NCBI GenBank assembly: GCA_947456625.1
Contig: CANGQJ010000005.1
Span: forward strand, 62,001-126,000
DNA: 64,000 nt
Reading direction: 5' to 3'
From: Bacteroidota bacterium
Lineage (GTDB): Bacteria > Bacteroidota > Bacteroidia > Chitinophagales > Chitinophagaceae
The position numbers and the translations under genes were made by a program. Positions 7,536 to 15,921 of this stretch are shown here, piece by piece (position 1 is the first letter of the stretch; each line of letters begins with the position of its first letter). The notes beneath the pieces are model-generated. The model was not told the origin of the DNA. It searched no databases and was given only the letters and a program-made list of their open reading frames with translations.

Positions 7536-9803
7536 ATGGCTTTTGATATCGAAATGATCAAAAAATTGTATGCTGAAATGCCAGCAAAAGTGGAAGCTGC
7601 TCGTAAAATGTTGGGCCGTCCATTAACCTTATCAGAGAAAATTTTATTCTCTCATTTACATAGTGATCAAAAATTAGAAAGCTTCGCAAGAGGTGGTTCT
7701 TATGTGGATTTTGCACCAGACCGTGTAGCCATGCAAGACGCAACTGCACAAATGGCATTATTACAATTTATGCAAGCAGGTCGTCCAAAAGTAGCTGTGC
7801 CAAGTACAGTGCATTGCGACCACTTGATTTCTGCAAAAGTAGAAGCAAAACAAGATTTACAAGTAGCAACAACAGAAAGTAAAGAGGTATATGATTTCTT
7901 AGCTTCTGTTTCTAATAAATATGGTTTAGGTTTCTGGAAACCAGGTGCTGGTATTATTCACCAAGTAGTTTTAGAAAACTATGCCTTCCCAGGGGGTATG
8001 ATGATTGGTACCGATTCACACACGGTGAATGCAGGTGGTTTAGGTATGTTAGCAATTGGTGTTGGTGGTGCAGATGCTTGTGATGTAATGGCAGGATTAG
8101 CTTGGGAATTAAAATGGCCTAAATTAATTGGTATTAAATTAACAGGAAAATTAAATGGCTGGACTGCTCCTAAGGATGTGATATTAAAAGTAGCTGGTAT
8201 CTTAACGGTGAAAGGTGGTACGGGTGCCATTGTAGAATATTTTGGGGAAGGTGCAACAAGCATGAGTTGTACAGGTAAAGGAACTATTTGTAATATGGGT
8301 GCCGAAATTGGTGCGACTACATCTACATTTGGTTACGATGCAAGCATGAGCCGTTATTTATCTTCAACAGGCCGTGCCGATGTTGCTGCTTTAGCGGACA
8401 CCGTTGCAGAACACTTAACTGCAGATGCAGAAGTATATGCTAATCCAACAAAATATTTTGATGAAGTAATTGAAATAGATTTAAATACATTAGAGCCACA
8501 CTTAAACGGACCATTCACTCCAGATCTAGCCACTCCAATTTCTAAAATGAAAGAAGTAGCTGCTGCAAACGGATGGCCTACAAAAGTAGAGGTTGGTTTA
8601 ATTGGTAGCTGTACCAACTCTTCCTACGAAGACATTAGCCGTGCAGTAAGCTTAGCAAAACAAGTAGCTCAAAAAGGTTTGACTACAAAAGCAGAATACA
8701 TGATCACGCCAGGTTCTGAGCAAGTAAGATACACTATTGAAAGAGATGGTTTCTTAGATGTGTTCAGCCAAATTGGTGCAAAAGTATTTGCAAATGCATG
8801 TGGACCTTGTATTGGTATGTGGGAGCGTGTAGGTGCTGAGAAAAAAGAAAAAAATACCATTGTTCACTCTTTCAACAGAAACTTTGCAAAGCGTGCGGAT
8901 GGTAATCCAAATACTTATGCATTCGTAGCTTCTCCTGAGATTGTGACTGCATTGGCTATTGCGGGTGATTTAACTTTTAACCCATTAATAGATACTTTAA
9001 CTAACGATAAGGGCGAGCAAGTAATGTTAGATGCCCCAACTGGTGATGAATTACCAACAAAAGGTTTCGCAGTAGAAGATGCTGGATTCCAAGCACCAGC
9101 CGAAGATGGTTCTAAAGTGGTTGTAGCAGTTGACCCAACATCAAAGCGTTTACAATTATTAGATCCATTTACAGCATGGGAAGGAACGGATTTAAAATCA
9201 TTAAGATTATTAATTAAAGCAAAAGGAAAATGTACAACGGATCATATTTCTATGGCAGGTCCATGGTTAAAATTCCGCGGTCACTTAGACAATATCTCTA
9301 ACAACTTATTAATTGGTGCTGTTAACTTCTTCAACGAAAAAACAGACAATGTTAAGAGTCAAATTAATGGCAATTACGATACCGTACCTAATACGCAAAG
9401 AGCTTACAAAGCGGCTGGTATTGGAACCATTGTAGTAGGTGATGAAAACTACGGAGAAGGAAGTTCTCGTGAGCACGCTGCTATGGAACCACGTCACTTA
9501 GGTGTACGTGTGGTATTGACTAAATCATTTGCGCGTATCCACGAAACCAATTTGAAAAAGCAAGGTATGTTGGCTTTAACTTTCGCAGACAAAGCCGATT
9601 ATGATAAGATTCAGGAAGATGATAGTATTGATGTAACTGGCTTAACTAGTTTTGCTCCAGGCACACCGTTAACTTTAGTATTAACACATAAGGAAGGAAG
9701 CACGGACACTATTAAAGCAAACCATACTTATAACCAACAACAAATTGAGTGGTTTAAAGCAGGTGGTGCATTAAATATTATCAGGAAGCAAGTTGCAGGG
9801 TAG
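7536..9803 (+). CDS. acn: aconitate hydratase, mitochondrial type
   Basis: Aconitase isomerises citrate to isocitrate via cis-aconitate in the TCA cycle using a [4Fe-4S] cluster. The 755-residue protein has the cluster-binding cysteines in GSCTNSS and ACGPCIGMW. It also has the substrate-binding stretches [16 protein letters not shown] and [12 protein letters not shown], and the C-terminal swivelling domain with [15 protein letters not shown]. Length and the short linker match the mitochondrial-type enzyme of Bacteroidota rather than the ~900-residue AcnA. The start at 7536 ([10 protein letters not shown]) follows the -7 box; the in-frame ATG at 7503 overlaps that box. It stands as a single transcription unit ending in strong hairpins. 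Confidence 0.95.
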   Translation: MAFDIEMIKKLYAEMPAKVEAARKMLGRPLTLSEKILFSHLHSDQKLESFARGGSYVDFAPDRVAMQDATAQMALLQFMQAGRPKVAVPSTVHCDHLISAKVEAKQDLQVATTESKEVYDFLASVSNKYGLGFWKPGAGIIHQVVLENYAFPGGMMIGTDSHTVNAGGLGMLAIGVGGADACDVMAGLAWELKWPKLIGIKLTGKLNGWTAPKDVILKVAGILTVKGGTGAIVEYFGEGATSMSCTGKGTICNMGAEIGATTSTFGYDASMSRYLSSTGRADVAALADTVAEHLTADAEVYANPTKYFDEVIEIDLNTLEPHLNGPFTPDLATPISKMKEVAAANGWPTKVEVGLIGSCTNSSYEDISRAVSLAKQVAQKGLTTKAEYMITPGSEQVRYTIERDGFLDVFSQIGAKVFANACGPCIGMWERVGAEKKEKNTIVHSFNRNFAKRADGNPNTYAFVASPEIVTALAIAGDLTFNPLIDTLTNDKGEQVMLDAPTGDELPTKGFAVEDAGFQAPAEDGSKVVVAVDPTSKRLQLLDPFTAWEGTDLKSLRLLIKAKGKCTTDHISMAGPWLKFRGHLDNISNNLLIGAVNFFNEKTDNVKSQINGNYDTVPNTQRAYKAAGIGTIVVGDENYGEGSSREHAAMEPRHLGVRVVLTKSFARIHETNLKKQGMLALTFADKADYDKIQEDDSIDVTGLTSFAPGTPLTLVLTHKEGSTDTIKANHTYNQQQIEWFKAGGALNIIRKQVAG

Positions 9804-9842
9804 TTTTAAATTACACAACAGCGTCGCAAGACCTTAACGTAT

Positions 9843-9878
9843 AATCCCTCTGAGTAATCAGGGGGATTTTTGCTTTTT
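9843..9878 (+). terminator. rho-independent terminator after aconitase
   Basis: Stem AATCCCTCTGA / TCAGGGGGATT (11 bp with one G-U) with loop GTAA, followed by TTTGCTTTTT. It lies 40 bp after the acn stop. Confidence 0.85.
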
Positions 9879-9914
9879 GTAGGCTTGTTTTTAGAAATTT
9901 AAAGCCTACAAAAA
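9874..9914. repeat. 13-bp perfect inverted repeat
   Basis: Arms TTTTTGTAGGCTT (9874-9886) and AAGCCTACAAAAA (9902-9914) with a 15-base loop. It starts inside the T-tract of the preceding terminator. It could form a second hairpin or act as a site. Confidence 0.6.
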
Positions 9915-9933
9915 ATCACCTCTTATGATTTCG

Positions 9934-9956
9934 AAATCCCTGCGGGATTTTTGTTT
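9934..9956 (+). terminator. compact hairpin, possible second terminator
   Basis: AAATCCC-TGC-GGGATTT with a 7-bp perfect stem followed by TTGTTT. It lies 33 bp before the next gene, so it is either a back-up terminator or a leader hairpin. Confidence 0.5.
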
Positions 9957-9976
9957 AAACCCTGCAAAGAATTTTT

Positions 9977-9984
9977 TACCTTTA
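9977..9984 (+). promoter_or_regulatory. -7-like box (TACCTTTA), start-proximal
   Basis: Seven of eight positions match TAnnTTTG. Only 4 bp separate it from the ATG at 9989, which implies a leaderless or nearly leaderless transcript. Confidence 0.35.
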
Positions 9985-9988
9985 ATAC

Positions 9989-11026
9989 ATGATAAACACA
10001 GCACTTGTTTCCTTTGGCATGAGCGGAAAAGTTTTCCATGCGCCATTTATTGCAACCAACCCCAACTTTAATTTAGTAGGCAGTTGGGAACGTTCTACTA
10101 AAAGTATTGAGGCGGCCTACCCTGGCACCAAATCCTACAATAGCTACGAGGAATTATTAGCCAATGAAAATATTGATTTAGTGGTAGTGAATAGCCCCAA
10201 CGATACCCACTATGCTTATGTGAAAAGTGCACTTTTAGCAGGCAAACATGTGGTATGTGAAAAAGCGTTTACCAATACCTCGGCCGAGGCGCAGGAGTTG
10301 GACGAACTAGCCAATAAAAAAGGATTAAAATTAGCAGTGTATCAAAATAGGCGTTATGATGCCGATTTTTTAACACTTCAACAATTAATTAAGGAAGATA
10401 AAATTGGAGATTTATTGGATGTTCAAATTTCCTTTGAAAGGTACCGCACCACATTAAGTCCTAAAAAACATAAAGAGGCTGTAACCCCTGGTGCAGGCGT
10501 ATTATACGACCTTGGCCCACATTTAGTAGACCAAGCATTGGTATTATCGGGTATGCCACTAGCAGTATTTGCGGACATACGCATCACCAGAAAAGTATCA
10601 CTTGTTGACGATTATTTTACCATGATTTTATATTACCCAGGACATCGTATTACTTTAACAAGTGGTATGGTATTTATGCATCAACTACCTGGATATAAAG
10701 TATATGGAACTAAAGGAAGTTTTATTAAAAACCGATCTGATATTCAGGAAAACGAACTCCTTGCTGGCAAAAAACCAAATACACCTAATTGGGGTGCCGA
10801 GGCCGAAATTGATTATGGCACCTTGTATACTGATCATAACGGTTTAATAACAAGTGAAATAATTCCTAGCATACCAGGCGATTATAAAATATTTTATGAA
10901 AAAATGGCGGATGCAATTTTAAATAATGCGCCAGTCCCAACAACTGCTCAGGAAGGTAAAAATATTATTCGCATATTAGAGGCTGCTCGTAATAGTGCAT
11001 TTAATAAAAGAGTAGTAGGCATTTAG
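9989..11026 (+). CDS. Gfo/Idh/MocA family NAD(P)-dependent oxidoreductase
   Basis: A 345-residue dehydrogenase of the glucose-fructose/inositol oxidoreductase family, presumably acting on a sugar or inositol derivative. The N-terminal Rossmann domain begins with ALVSFGMSGKVFHAPFI, followed by DLVVVNSPNDTHY. The usual Glu-Lys-Pro motif reads CEKAFTNT, so Pro is replaced by Ala. The catalytic block is GVLYDLGPHLVDQ (Asp and His present). The C-terminal domain is a beta-sheet dimerisation domain. The FHAPFI signature is shared with YvaA/YdgJ-like members. The substrate is unresolved. Confidence 0.88.
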   Translation: MINTALVSFGMSGKVFHAPFIATNPNFNLVGSWERSTKSIEAAYPGTKSYNSYEELLANENIDLVVVNSPNDTHYAYVKSALLAGKHVVCEKAFTNTSAEAQELDELANKKGLKLAVYQNRRYDADFLTLQQLIKEDKIGDLLDVQISFERYRTTLSPKKHKEAVTPGAGVLYDLGPHLVDQALVLSGMPLAVFADIRITRKVSLVDDYFTMILYYPGHRITLTSGMVFMHQLPGYKVYGTKGSFIKNRSDIQENELLAGKKPNTPNWGAEAEIDYGTLYTDHNGLITSEIIPSIPGDYKIFYEKMADAILNNAPVPTTAQEGKNIIRILEAARNSAFNKRVVGI

Positions 11027-11050
11027 TTTATAATAGTATTTGAAAACCTG

Positions 11051-11722
11051 ATGGCACATCCCTACTTAAAGGAAATTAAAAAAATATACGCAGCCAACAG
11101 CAACGCAACTATTGCCAAAGGTGCAAAAGCATATTTGCTGAATCAGTTTGAATTTTATGGTATTAAAACACCATTAAGACGACAAATATGCAAGGCGTTT
11201 TATAAAGCCAACCCTATAAAGGATCATAATGAGTTAAGCACACTCATAAAAGAATGCTTTGCCGAACCACAAAGAGAGCTGCATTATTTTGCCATTGAAC
11301 TTTTAGGACATCATAAAAAATTATGGTCCAAAAAAACTTTGCCGCTCATTGAATGGATGATAACCCATCAAAGTTGGTGGGATTCAGTGGATAGTACTAA
11401 TACCCATGTAATTGGTAAATTCTTTTTAGCCTACCCGGAATTTATAAATGAGTATACATTTAAATGGAACCGTTCTAGCAACAAATGGTTGCAAAGAATG
11501 AGTATTTTATTTCAGTTGATGTACAAAGATAAAACCAATACTACCCTACTTACAGAATACATTGAGCATATACAATTAGAAGAAGATTTTTTTATTCGCA
11601 AAGCCATTGGATGGGCACTACGTAGTTATGCAAACACGGATGCAAAATGGGTAGTAAAATTTGTTAAGTCGCATCCGCAGCTATCTAATTTATCCAAGCG
11701 CGAAGCGCTGAAGCATCAATAG
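11051..11722 (+). CDS. AlkD-like DNA alkylation repair protein
   Basis: A 223-residue all-helical HEAT-like repeat protein of the DNA_alkylation family. These are glycosylases that excise bulky or cationic alkylated purines without base flipping. Markers are GIKTPLRRQICKAF near the N-terminus, ELHYFAIELL, the ITHQSWWDSVDSTNTHVIG block (Trp and Asp of the AlkD active cleft), NKWLQRMSILFQL and DFFIRKAIGWALR. It follows the Gfo/Idh gene by 24 bp and converges on the transaldolase gene across a bidirectional terminator. Confidence 0.88.
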   Translation: MAHPYLKEIKKIYAANSNATIAKGAKAYLLNQFEFYGIKTPLRRQICKAFYKANPIKDHNELSTLIKECFAEPQRELHYFAIELLGHHKKLWSKKTLPLIEWMITHQSWWDSVDSTNTHVIGKFFLAYPEFINEYTFKWNRSSNKWLQRMSILFQLMYKDKTNTTLLTEYIEHIQLEEDFFIRKAIGWALRSYANTDAKWVVKFVKSHPQLSNLSKREALKHQ

Positions 11723-11753
11723 GAAAGCCCCGCAAACTGCGAGGCTTTCCTAT
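11719..11753. terminator. bidirectional terminator between alkD-like gene and transaldolase
   Basis: Near-perfect stem ATAGGAAAGCCcCGC / GCGaGGCTTTCCTAT with loop AAACT. It overlaps the 3' end of the plus-strand gene (stop at 11720-11722) and lies 36 bp beyond the minus-strand gene. Confidence 0.75.
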
Positions 11754-11789
11754 ATCGTTAACAAATGTTAATGAAAAGTATTTATTAAA

Positions 11790-12440
11790 CTACATTTTCT
11801 TAGCGTCTTCCAAGAACTTAGCCAATCCAATATCCGTTAAAGGATGTTTTAACAATCCTAAGATAGAATCCAAAGGACAAGTACAAATATCGGCACCCGC
11901 CTCAGCTGCTTTTACAATATGCAAAGCATTACGGATAGAAGCTGCTAAAATTTGTGTTTGAAATCCTTGTACATCATATATATGACGGATTTGGCTAATT
12001 AATTCCATTCCATCCCAAGAGCTGTCGTCAATACGACCAATAAAAGGAGATACATAAGTAGCGCCCGCTTTAGCTGCTAAAATAGCTTGACCAGCAGAGA
12101 ACACCAATGTACAATTGGTACGAATACCATTATCGGTAAACCACTTAATGGCTTTAATACCGTCCTTAATCATGGGTACTTTCACCACAATATTTTTATG
12201 GATCGCAGCTAATTTTTTTCCTTCCTCTACCATAGTAGCAAAATCGGTAGATAATACTTCCGCGCTAATATCACCATTTACAATTTCACAAATTGCTTTG
12301 TAATGCTCGGCAATAGCTGCTTCCCCTTTCACACCCACTTGGGCCATTAAAGTAGGATTGGTAGTTACACCGTCTAAGATGCCTAATTCGTTAGCTTCTT
12401 TAATTTGAGCAAGATTGCCCGTGTCGATAAAAAATTTCAT
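11790..12440 (-). CDS. tal: small transaldolase / fructose-6-phosphate aldolase family (TalC type)
   Basis: A 216-residue class I aldolase-fold enzyme of the short transaldolase subfamily, expected to transfer dihydroxyacetone units in the pentose-phosphate pathway. MKFFIDTGNLAQIKEA opens the barrel, then DGVTTNPTLM and NIVVKVPM (Schiff-base lysine in VKVP). TNCTLVFSAGQA, YVSPFIGRIDD and ILAASIRN follow. The frame reaches 12473, but I start at 12440 because the family begins MKFFIDT. Short members include both true transaldolases and FSA-type aldolases; the sequence alone does not separate them with certainty. Confidence 0.92.
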   Translation of the reverse strand: MKFFIDTGNLAQIKEANELGILDGVTTNPTLMAQVGVKGEAAIAEHYKAICEIVNGDISAEVLSTDFATMVEEGKKLAAIHKNIVVKVPMIKDGIKAIKWFTDNGIRTNCTLVFSAGQAILAAKAGATYVSPFIGRIDDSSWDGMELISQIRHIYDVQGFQTQILAASIRNALHIVKAAEAGADICTCPLDSILGLLKHPLTDIGLAKFLEDAKKM

Positions 12441-12489
12441 ATGGTAGGTTTTGTGTTGAAAAAGAAATGCCACTTTACTATATAAATAT

Positions 12490-12591
12490 AAAAAAGTGGC
12501 AGGCTACTTACATCGCACCGCTCAACCGCTTATCCTTGCTACATTCCTGTCCTGGGGAGGTTCTGCAGGAGCTGGTCGTGCAAGACCTGCC
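12490..12591 (-). ncRNA. ffs: signal recognition particle RNA (bacterial small type)
   Basis: On the minus strand this stretch folds as one long hairpin. The outer stem is GGCAGG (12591-12586) with CCTGCC (12503-12498). The apical part reads CCCCAGGACAGGAATGTAGC, then AAGG. That is the conserved SRP domain IV: GGAA tetraloop closed by ACA/TGT with the AGG / AGCA internal loop that binds Ffh. A run of six Ts (12495-12490) follows the outer stem as terminator, and a -7 box lies at 12603-12596. RNA length about 100 nt. It binds Ffh and targets membrane proteins co-translationally. Confidence 0.9.
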
Positions 12592-12595
12592 GGTG

Positions 12596-12603
12596 CAAAT
12601 GTA
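12596..12603 (-). promoter_or_regulatory. -7 box (TACATTTG) for SRP RNA
   Basis: Exact TAnnTTTG match. Transcription starting about 5 bp downstream would begin at 12591-12590, exactly where the outer stem GGCAGG starts, which supports both calls. Confidence 0.7.
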
Positions 12604-12650
12604 GCACATATGAGGGGATTAAAAAAGTAGTGATTTTGCCAGTTTTATGG

Positions 12651-13919
12651 TTAATTCTGGGAAGTATTTACACTTGCAAATCCAATAATTTGATCATTTC
12701 TGGTACCCGGCGCATGATAGTAAACAAGTATAGTATATTCATTTTCCGTTTCGGTATAACTGCCCTCGGTTTCCAAAAAGTCATCTATACTAGTGGGTTG
12801 TAACCGGTCTCTTAAAATATAATTGTAACTATAATATCCCTGCTTTATTAATATCTTTTTTTGATATGCCCCAATACTTGCATCAAATTGCATTTCGGCA
12901 TTTTTATCAAGCACATTATTAGTTAAGGCTCCAGCCAAATATAATTTTTTATCTAAGTAAGCTGTGTGGTCCTTAGTTAAATAAGTAAATACCACCAAGG
13001 CATAATCGTTTTGATTTTCGTTTTGCAAGGACTCGGTATTCATAATTAAATACCCGCCATTTAAATCGCGGTAACTTGCATACAATAAATTGTTTCTGGA
13101 AATATCGGGTTTAACCAACACCGTTGTTAAATGGTCCTTATTATTTAGCTCGGCAACCCTATCCGATCTTAATTGTAAGCTTTGTAAATCCAGCCATCTA
13201 GCTTCGTTACCTCCGGGGAAAATTAATTCCAACTCGTCATTAAACTCCAATACATACCCTCTTATAAAATTAGGCGTAGTAACGGTTTTAGCATCATTAA
13301 ACCTATTGTTCTGAATAACTTTAATGGTAATTCTGTCGTTTTGGAAGGAGGGTATATTGCGGGTATCCACACTTACTTTAATTTTTTGGTGTGATCTGGA
13401 AATACTACCATCAAAAGGGGCTTGCGCCATAGCTAAAACACCAGCAATATTTTCAACCACATAAAATCGTTTGGTAAATACAACCTGGTCCTTATTGTTA
13501 TTTTTAAATACTTTTAAAATATAATTTCCAGATAGTTTAGGGGCACAGTAATTATTAGGAAAACTTAATTGATAATGAAAATATTTTTGCGTTGCAATAG
13601 AGGAAACACTGTAAGTAGTTATTTTATTTTGATTAAACCCTTTAACGTATTCAAAGTCACTTAGCTCCACTGGTTTCCAAACACTATCCATAAGCTCAAT
13701 GCTATAATAATAGTCCTCGTAATTCGCATTAAGGTCATCAAAACTTAATTGTAAAACATTGGATCCATTGATATCTGTAATAGGTGCCGCTAAAGGACTT
13801 CCCATGGGGGCGAACAATACAGTATGAATGGCAGATTCGTAAATTTGATCTGGGCTTTGCGCTACTATTTTAGTGGTATAAAATCCAATAAGTGCCAAAA
13901 ACAAGCATTTTATGCGCAT
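12651..13919 (-). CDS. type IX secretion system Plug protein (DUF5103)
   Basis: Secreted 422-residue protein with an N-terminal signal (MRIKCLFLALIGFYTTKIVAQ) and the DUF5103 architecture. DUF5103 proteins were recognised in the SprA translocon structure as the Plug that closes the periplasmic end of the T9SS pore. Visible landmarks are SPLAAPITDINGSNVLQLSF, then YYYSIELMDSVWKP and YVKGFNQNKITTYSVS. Also seen are LSGNYILKVF, NTESLQNENQNDYALV and a C-terminal DRLQPTSIDDFLETEGSYTE. No other T9SS component is in the window. It is divergent from the LolC/E-type gene. Confidence 0.85.
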   Translation of the reverse strand: MRIKCLFLALIGFYTTKIVAQSPDQIYESAIHTVLFAPMGSPLAAPITDINGSNVLQLSFDDLNANYEDYYYSIELMDSVWKPVELSDFEYVKGFNQNKITTYSVSSIATQKYFHYQLSFPNNYCAPKLSGNYILKVFKNNNKDQVVFTKRFYVVENIAGVLAMAQAPFDGSISRSHQKIKVSVDTRNIPSFQNDRITIKVIQNNRFNDAKTVTTPNFIRGYVLEFNDELELIFPGGNEARWLDLQSLQLRSDRVAELNNKDHLTTVLVKPDISRNNLLYASYRDLNGGYLIMNTESLQNENQNDYALVVFTYLTKDHTAYLDKKLYLAGALTNNVLDKNAEMQFDASIGAYQKKILIKQGYYSYNYILRDRLQPTSIDDFLETEGSYTETENEYTILVYYHAPGTRNDQIIGFASVNTSQN

Positions 13920-13980
13920 AGAGTTTCCTTAATTAATTACGAATCTAATTTATTAATCTAAATATTTAATGAGAAAAAAC

Positions 13981-13988
13981 TAGATTTG
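13981..13988 (+). promoter_or_regulatory. -7 box (TAGATTTG) for the LolC/E-type gene
   Basis: Exact TAnnTTTG match 14 bp before the TTG start codon at 14003. Confidence 0.5.
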
Positions 13989-14002
13989 AAAAAAAATACG
14001 CG

Positions 14003-15184
14003 TTGTCTACTCCTTTTGAAATAGCCAAAAAGATAAGTTTCCAAAAACAAAAAACCTATACTCGTTTTATTGTTAGAATTTCTATTACTGCCACTGCCAT
14101 AAGTGTTGCAGCTATTATATTAACGCTATCTATTGTGAATGGTTTTCAGGAGGCAATTGCCAATAAAGTATATGACTTTTGGGGACATATTCGCATCACA
14201 TCGGTTAGTGGCGCCCCTATTGAGGATAAAATAAACACCTTGGGTTTAGACCCCAAAGTAGTTACACATATTACTCCTTTTATAAATCAAACATCGGTAC
14301 TTTCTTATAAACAAGACATAGAGGGTGTTGTGGTAAAAGGGGTGCCCGCTTCAGAAAAAATTTCTTTTTTAACAAAGGGCAAGGGTTTGGATGTGAATTA
14401 CAACAATACTAGAACCGCCATAATTATTTCAGATGCCTTAGCGGCTAAATTAAATATTCCTTTAAATGCAACTGTACGGTTATATTTTATGAGCAATGAA
14501 ACCGTACAACAAAGAAAAATGATTGTGACGGGTTTTTACCACACTGGCATAGAGGAATATGATAGACAGTTTGTTGTAGTGGATATTAAAATGCTGCAAC
14601 AACTTAATGGAGATAATCAAAAAATAGATGGTTATACCTTAAAAATTAAGGACGCAAATAATGCTCAGGCCATAACTGATACGATTCAAAAACAACTGCC
14701 AAATAATTGGGTGGCCACTACCGTAAAGGATTATTACCCTCAAATATTTGATTGGATTAATGTACAAACCGTAAACCGAAATGTGACTATTACCATTCTG
14801 CTTATTATTGCTATTGTAAATTTATTAACCTGCTTGTTTATACTTATGCTGGAAAGAGTTAATATGATTGGAACCTTGGCAGCATTGGGCGCGAATAATA
14901 ATTTTATAAGAAAAATATTTCTATATCAAGCTAGTTTTATTTGCTGGATTGGCATTGCCATTGGCGCTGGGGTTGGAATTGGACTTTCCTTATTACAAAT
15001 GCATTTTGGATGGATCCAATTAGACGAATCGGCCTACTTTATTAAAACAATGCCTATTAAAATAATACCTTCTGAAATTATTTTGGTGATTTTAAGTACG
15101 GCTATTATAAGTTATTTATCTTTTTTAATCCCAACTTTATGGATTAAAAAAGTAGCTCCTGCCAATGCTATAAAATTTGATTAA
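14003..15184 (+). CDS. LolC/LolE-type ABC transporter permease (FtsX-like)
   Basis: A 393-residue MacB/FtsX-superfamily permease with the LolC/E layout. TM1 is near residues 24-48 (VRISITATAISVAAIILTLS), followed by a ~220-residue periplasmic domain with YDFWGHIRIT, then three C-terminal helices (about 262-285, 308-330, 355-378). LolC/E with the ATPase LolD extracts lipoproteins from the inner membrane; no LolD is nearby. The start is a TTG, chosen because nothing better lies downstream and the -7 box is just upstream. It converges with the TrmH-type gene with 2 bp between the stop codons. Confidence 0.85.
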   Translation: MSTPFEIAKKISFQKQKTYTRFIVRISITATAISVAAIILTLSIVNGFQEAIANKVYDFWGHIRITSVSGAPIEDKINTLGLDPKVVTHITPFINQTSVLSYKQDIEGVVVKGVPASEKISFLTKGKGLDVNYNNTRTAIIISDALAAKLNIPLNATVRLYFMSNETVQQRKMIVTGFYHTGIEEYDRQFVVVDIKMLQQLNGDNQKIDGYTLKIKDANNAQAITDTIQKQLPNNWVATTVKDYYPQIFDWINVQTVNRNVTITILLIIAIVNLLTCLFILMLERVNMIGTLAALGANNNFIRKIFLYQASFICWIGIAIGAGVGIGLSLLQMHFGWIQLDESAYFIKTMPIKIIPSEIILVILSTAIISYLSFLIPTLWIKKVAPANAIKFD

Positions 15185-15186
15185 AA

Positions 15187-15921
15187 TTATTCACTACGTA
15201 AATGTGATAAAATAATTCCTGTTGCCACTGCTGCATTAAGGGATTCTGCTGCACCAAAATTTGGAATAGATACTGGATTTGTTATTAAATCAATAACTGG
15301 AGATCTAATTCCCTTTGATTCATTTCCAATAACCATAAATCCGTTTTTAGGAAGCCTTTGTGTGTAAACCGATTTTCCAGAAAGTAATGTTCCAATCACT
15401 GGCAATTTTTCCTTTTTTAAAATATCCTCCACAACTGCAACCTGAATTTTTACCCTAAAGCAACTTCCCATGGTACTTTGAATCACTTTTGGATTGTATA
15501 AATTGGCAGTATCCTCGGTAACCAATATTTGATTAATGCCAAACCAATCTGCAGTTCTAATAATAGTTCCTAAATTTCCTGGATCCTGAATGCCATCCAA
15601 GACCAAAGTCATTTGACTTGCATAATTGAACTGGTAAATTTGCTTATTTTTTTGCACTAAGGCAAGTACTTGATTTGGTGATTGCAATTGACTCATTCTA
15701 GACAACATGAGCTCGTCAACAGCAATAATGTCGGCTTTACTAGAACCTATTTTGCCCTCCCATTTATTGGTTGCATATATTTTTTCTATAATCCATCCAG
15801 CCTTTAATGCTTCATCCAGCATTTTTGGACCTTCAATGATAAAAACAGATTCTTGTGCCCAATGTTTTTTATGGGCAAAAGATTGAATATATTTGAGCTC
15901 ACTATTAGTTATCATTTGCAT
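15187..15921 (-). CDS. TrmH/SpoU-type RNA 2'-O-methyltransferase
   Basis: A 244-residue SPOUT methyltransferase with an N-terminal L30e-like substrate-binding domain (residues ~1-85) and the knotted catalytic domain. The latter shows LDGIQDPGNLGTIIRTADWF (motif 1), VIGNESKGI (motif 2) and SIPNFGAAESLNAAVATGI (motif 3). The target, tRNA or 23S rRNA, is not determinable; RlmB- and TsnR-like proteins share this layout. The start can be 15921 or 15915 (second Met). The first overlaps the ATG of tamL on the other strand. Adjacency of a TrmH-family gene to tamL is, to my knowledge, common in Bacteroidota. Confidence 0.9.
   Translation of the reverse strand: MQMITNSELKYIQSFAHKKHWAQESVFIIEGPKMLDEALKAGWIIEKIYATNKWEGKIGSSKADIIAVDELMLSRMSQLQSPNQVLALVQKNKQIYQFNYASQMTLVLDGIQDPGNLGTIIRTADWFGINQILVTEDTANLYNPKVIQSTMGSCFRVKIQVAVVEDILKKEKLPVIGTLLSGKSVYTQRLPKNGFMVIGNESKGIRSPVIDLITNPVSIPNFGAAESLNAAVATGIILSHLRSE
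15888..15895 (+). promoter_or_regulatory. -7 box (TATATTTG) for tamL, inside the trmH-type gene
   Basis: Exact TAnnTTTG match 25 bp before the tamL ATG at 15920, lying within the 5' end of the opposing gene. Confidence 0.45.
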
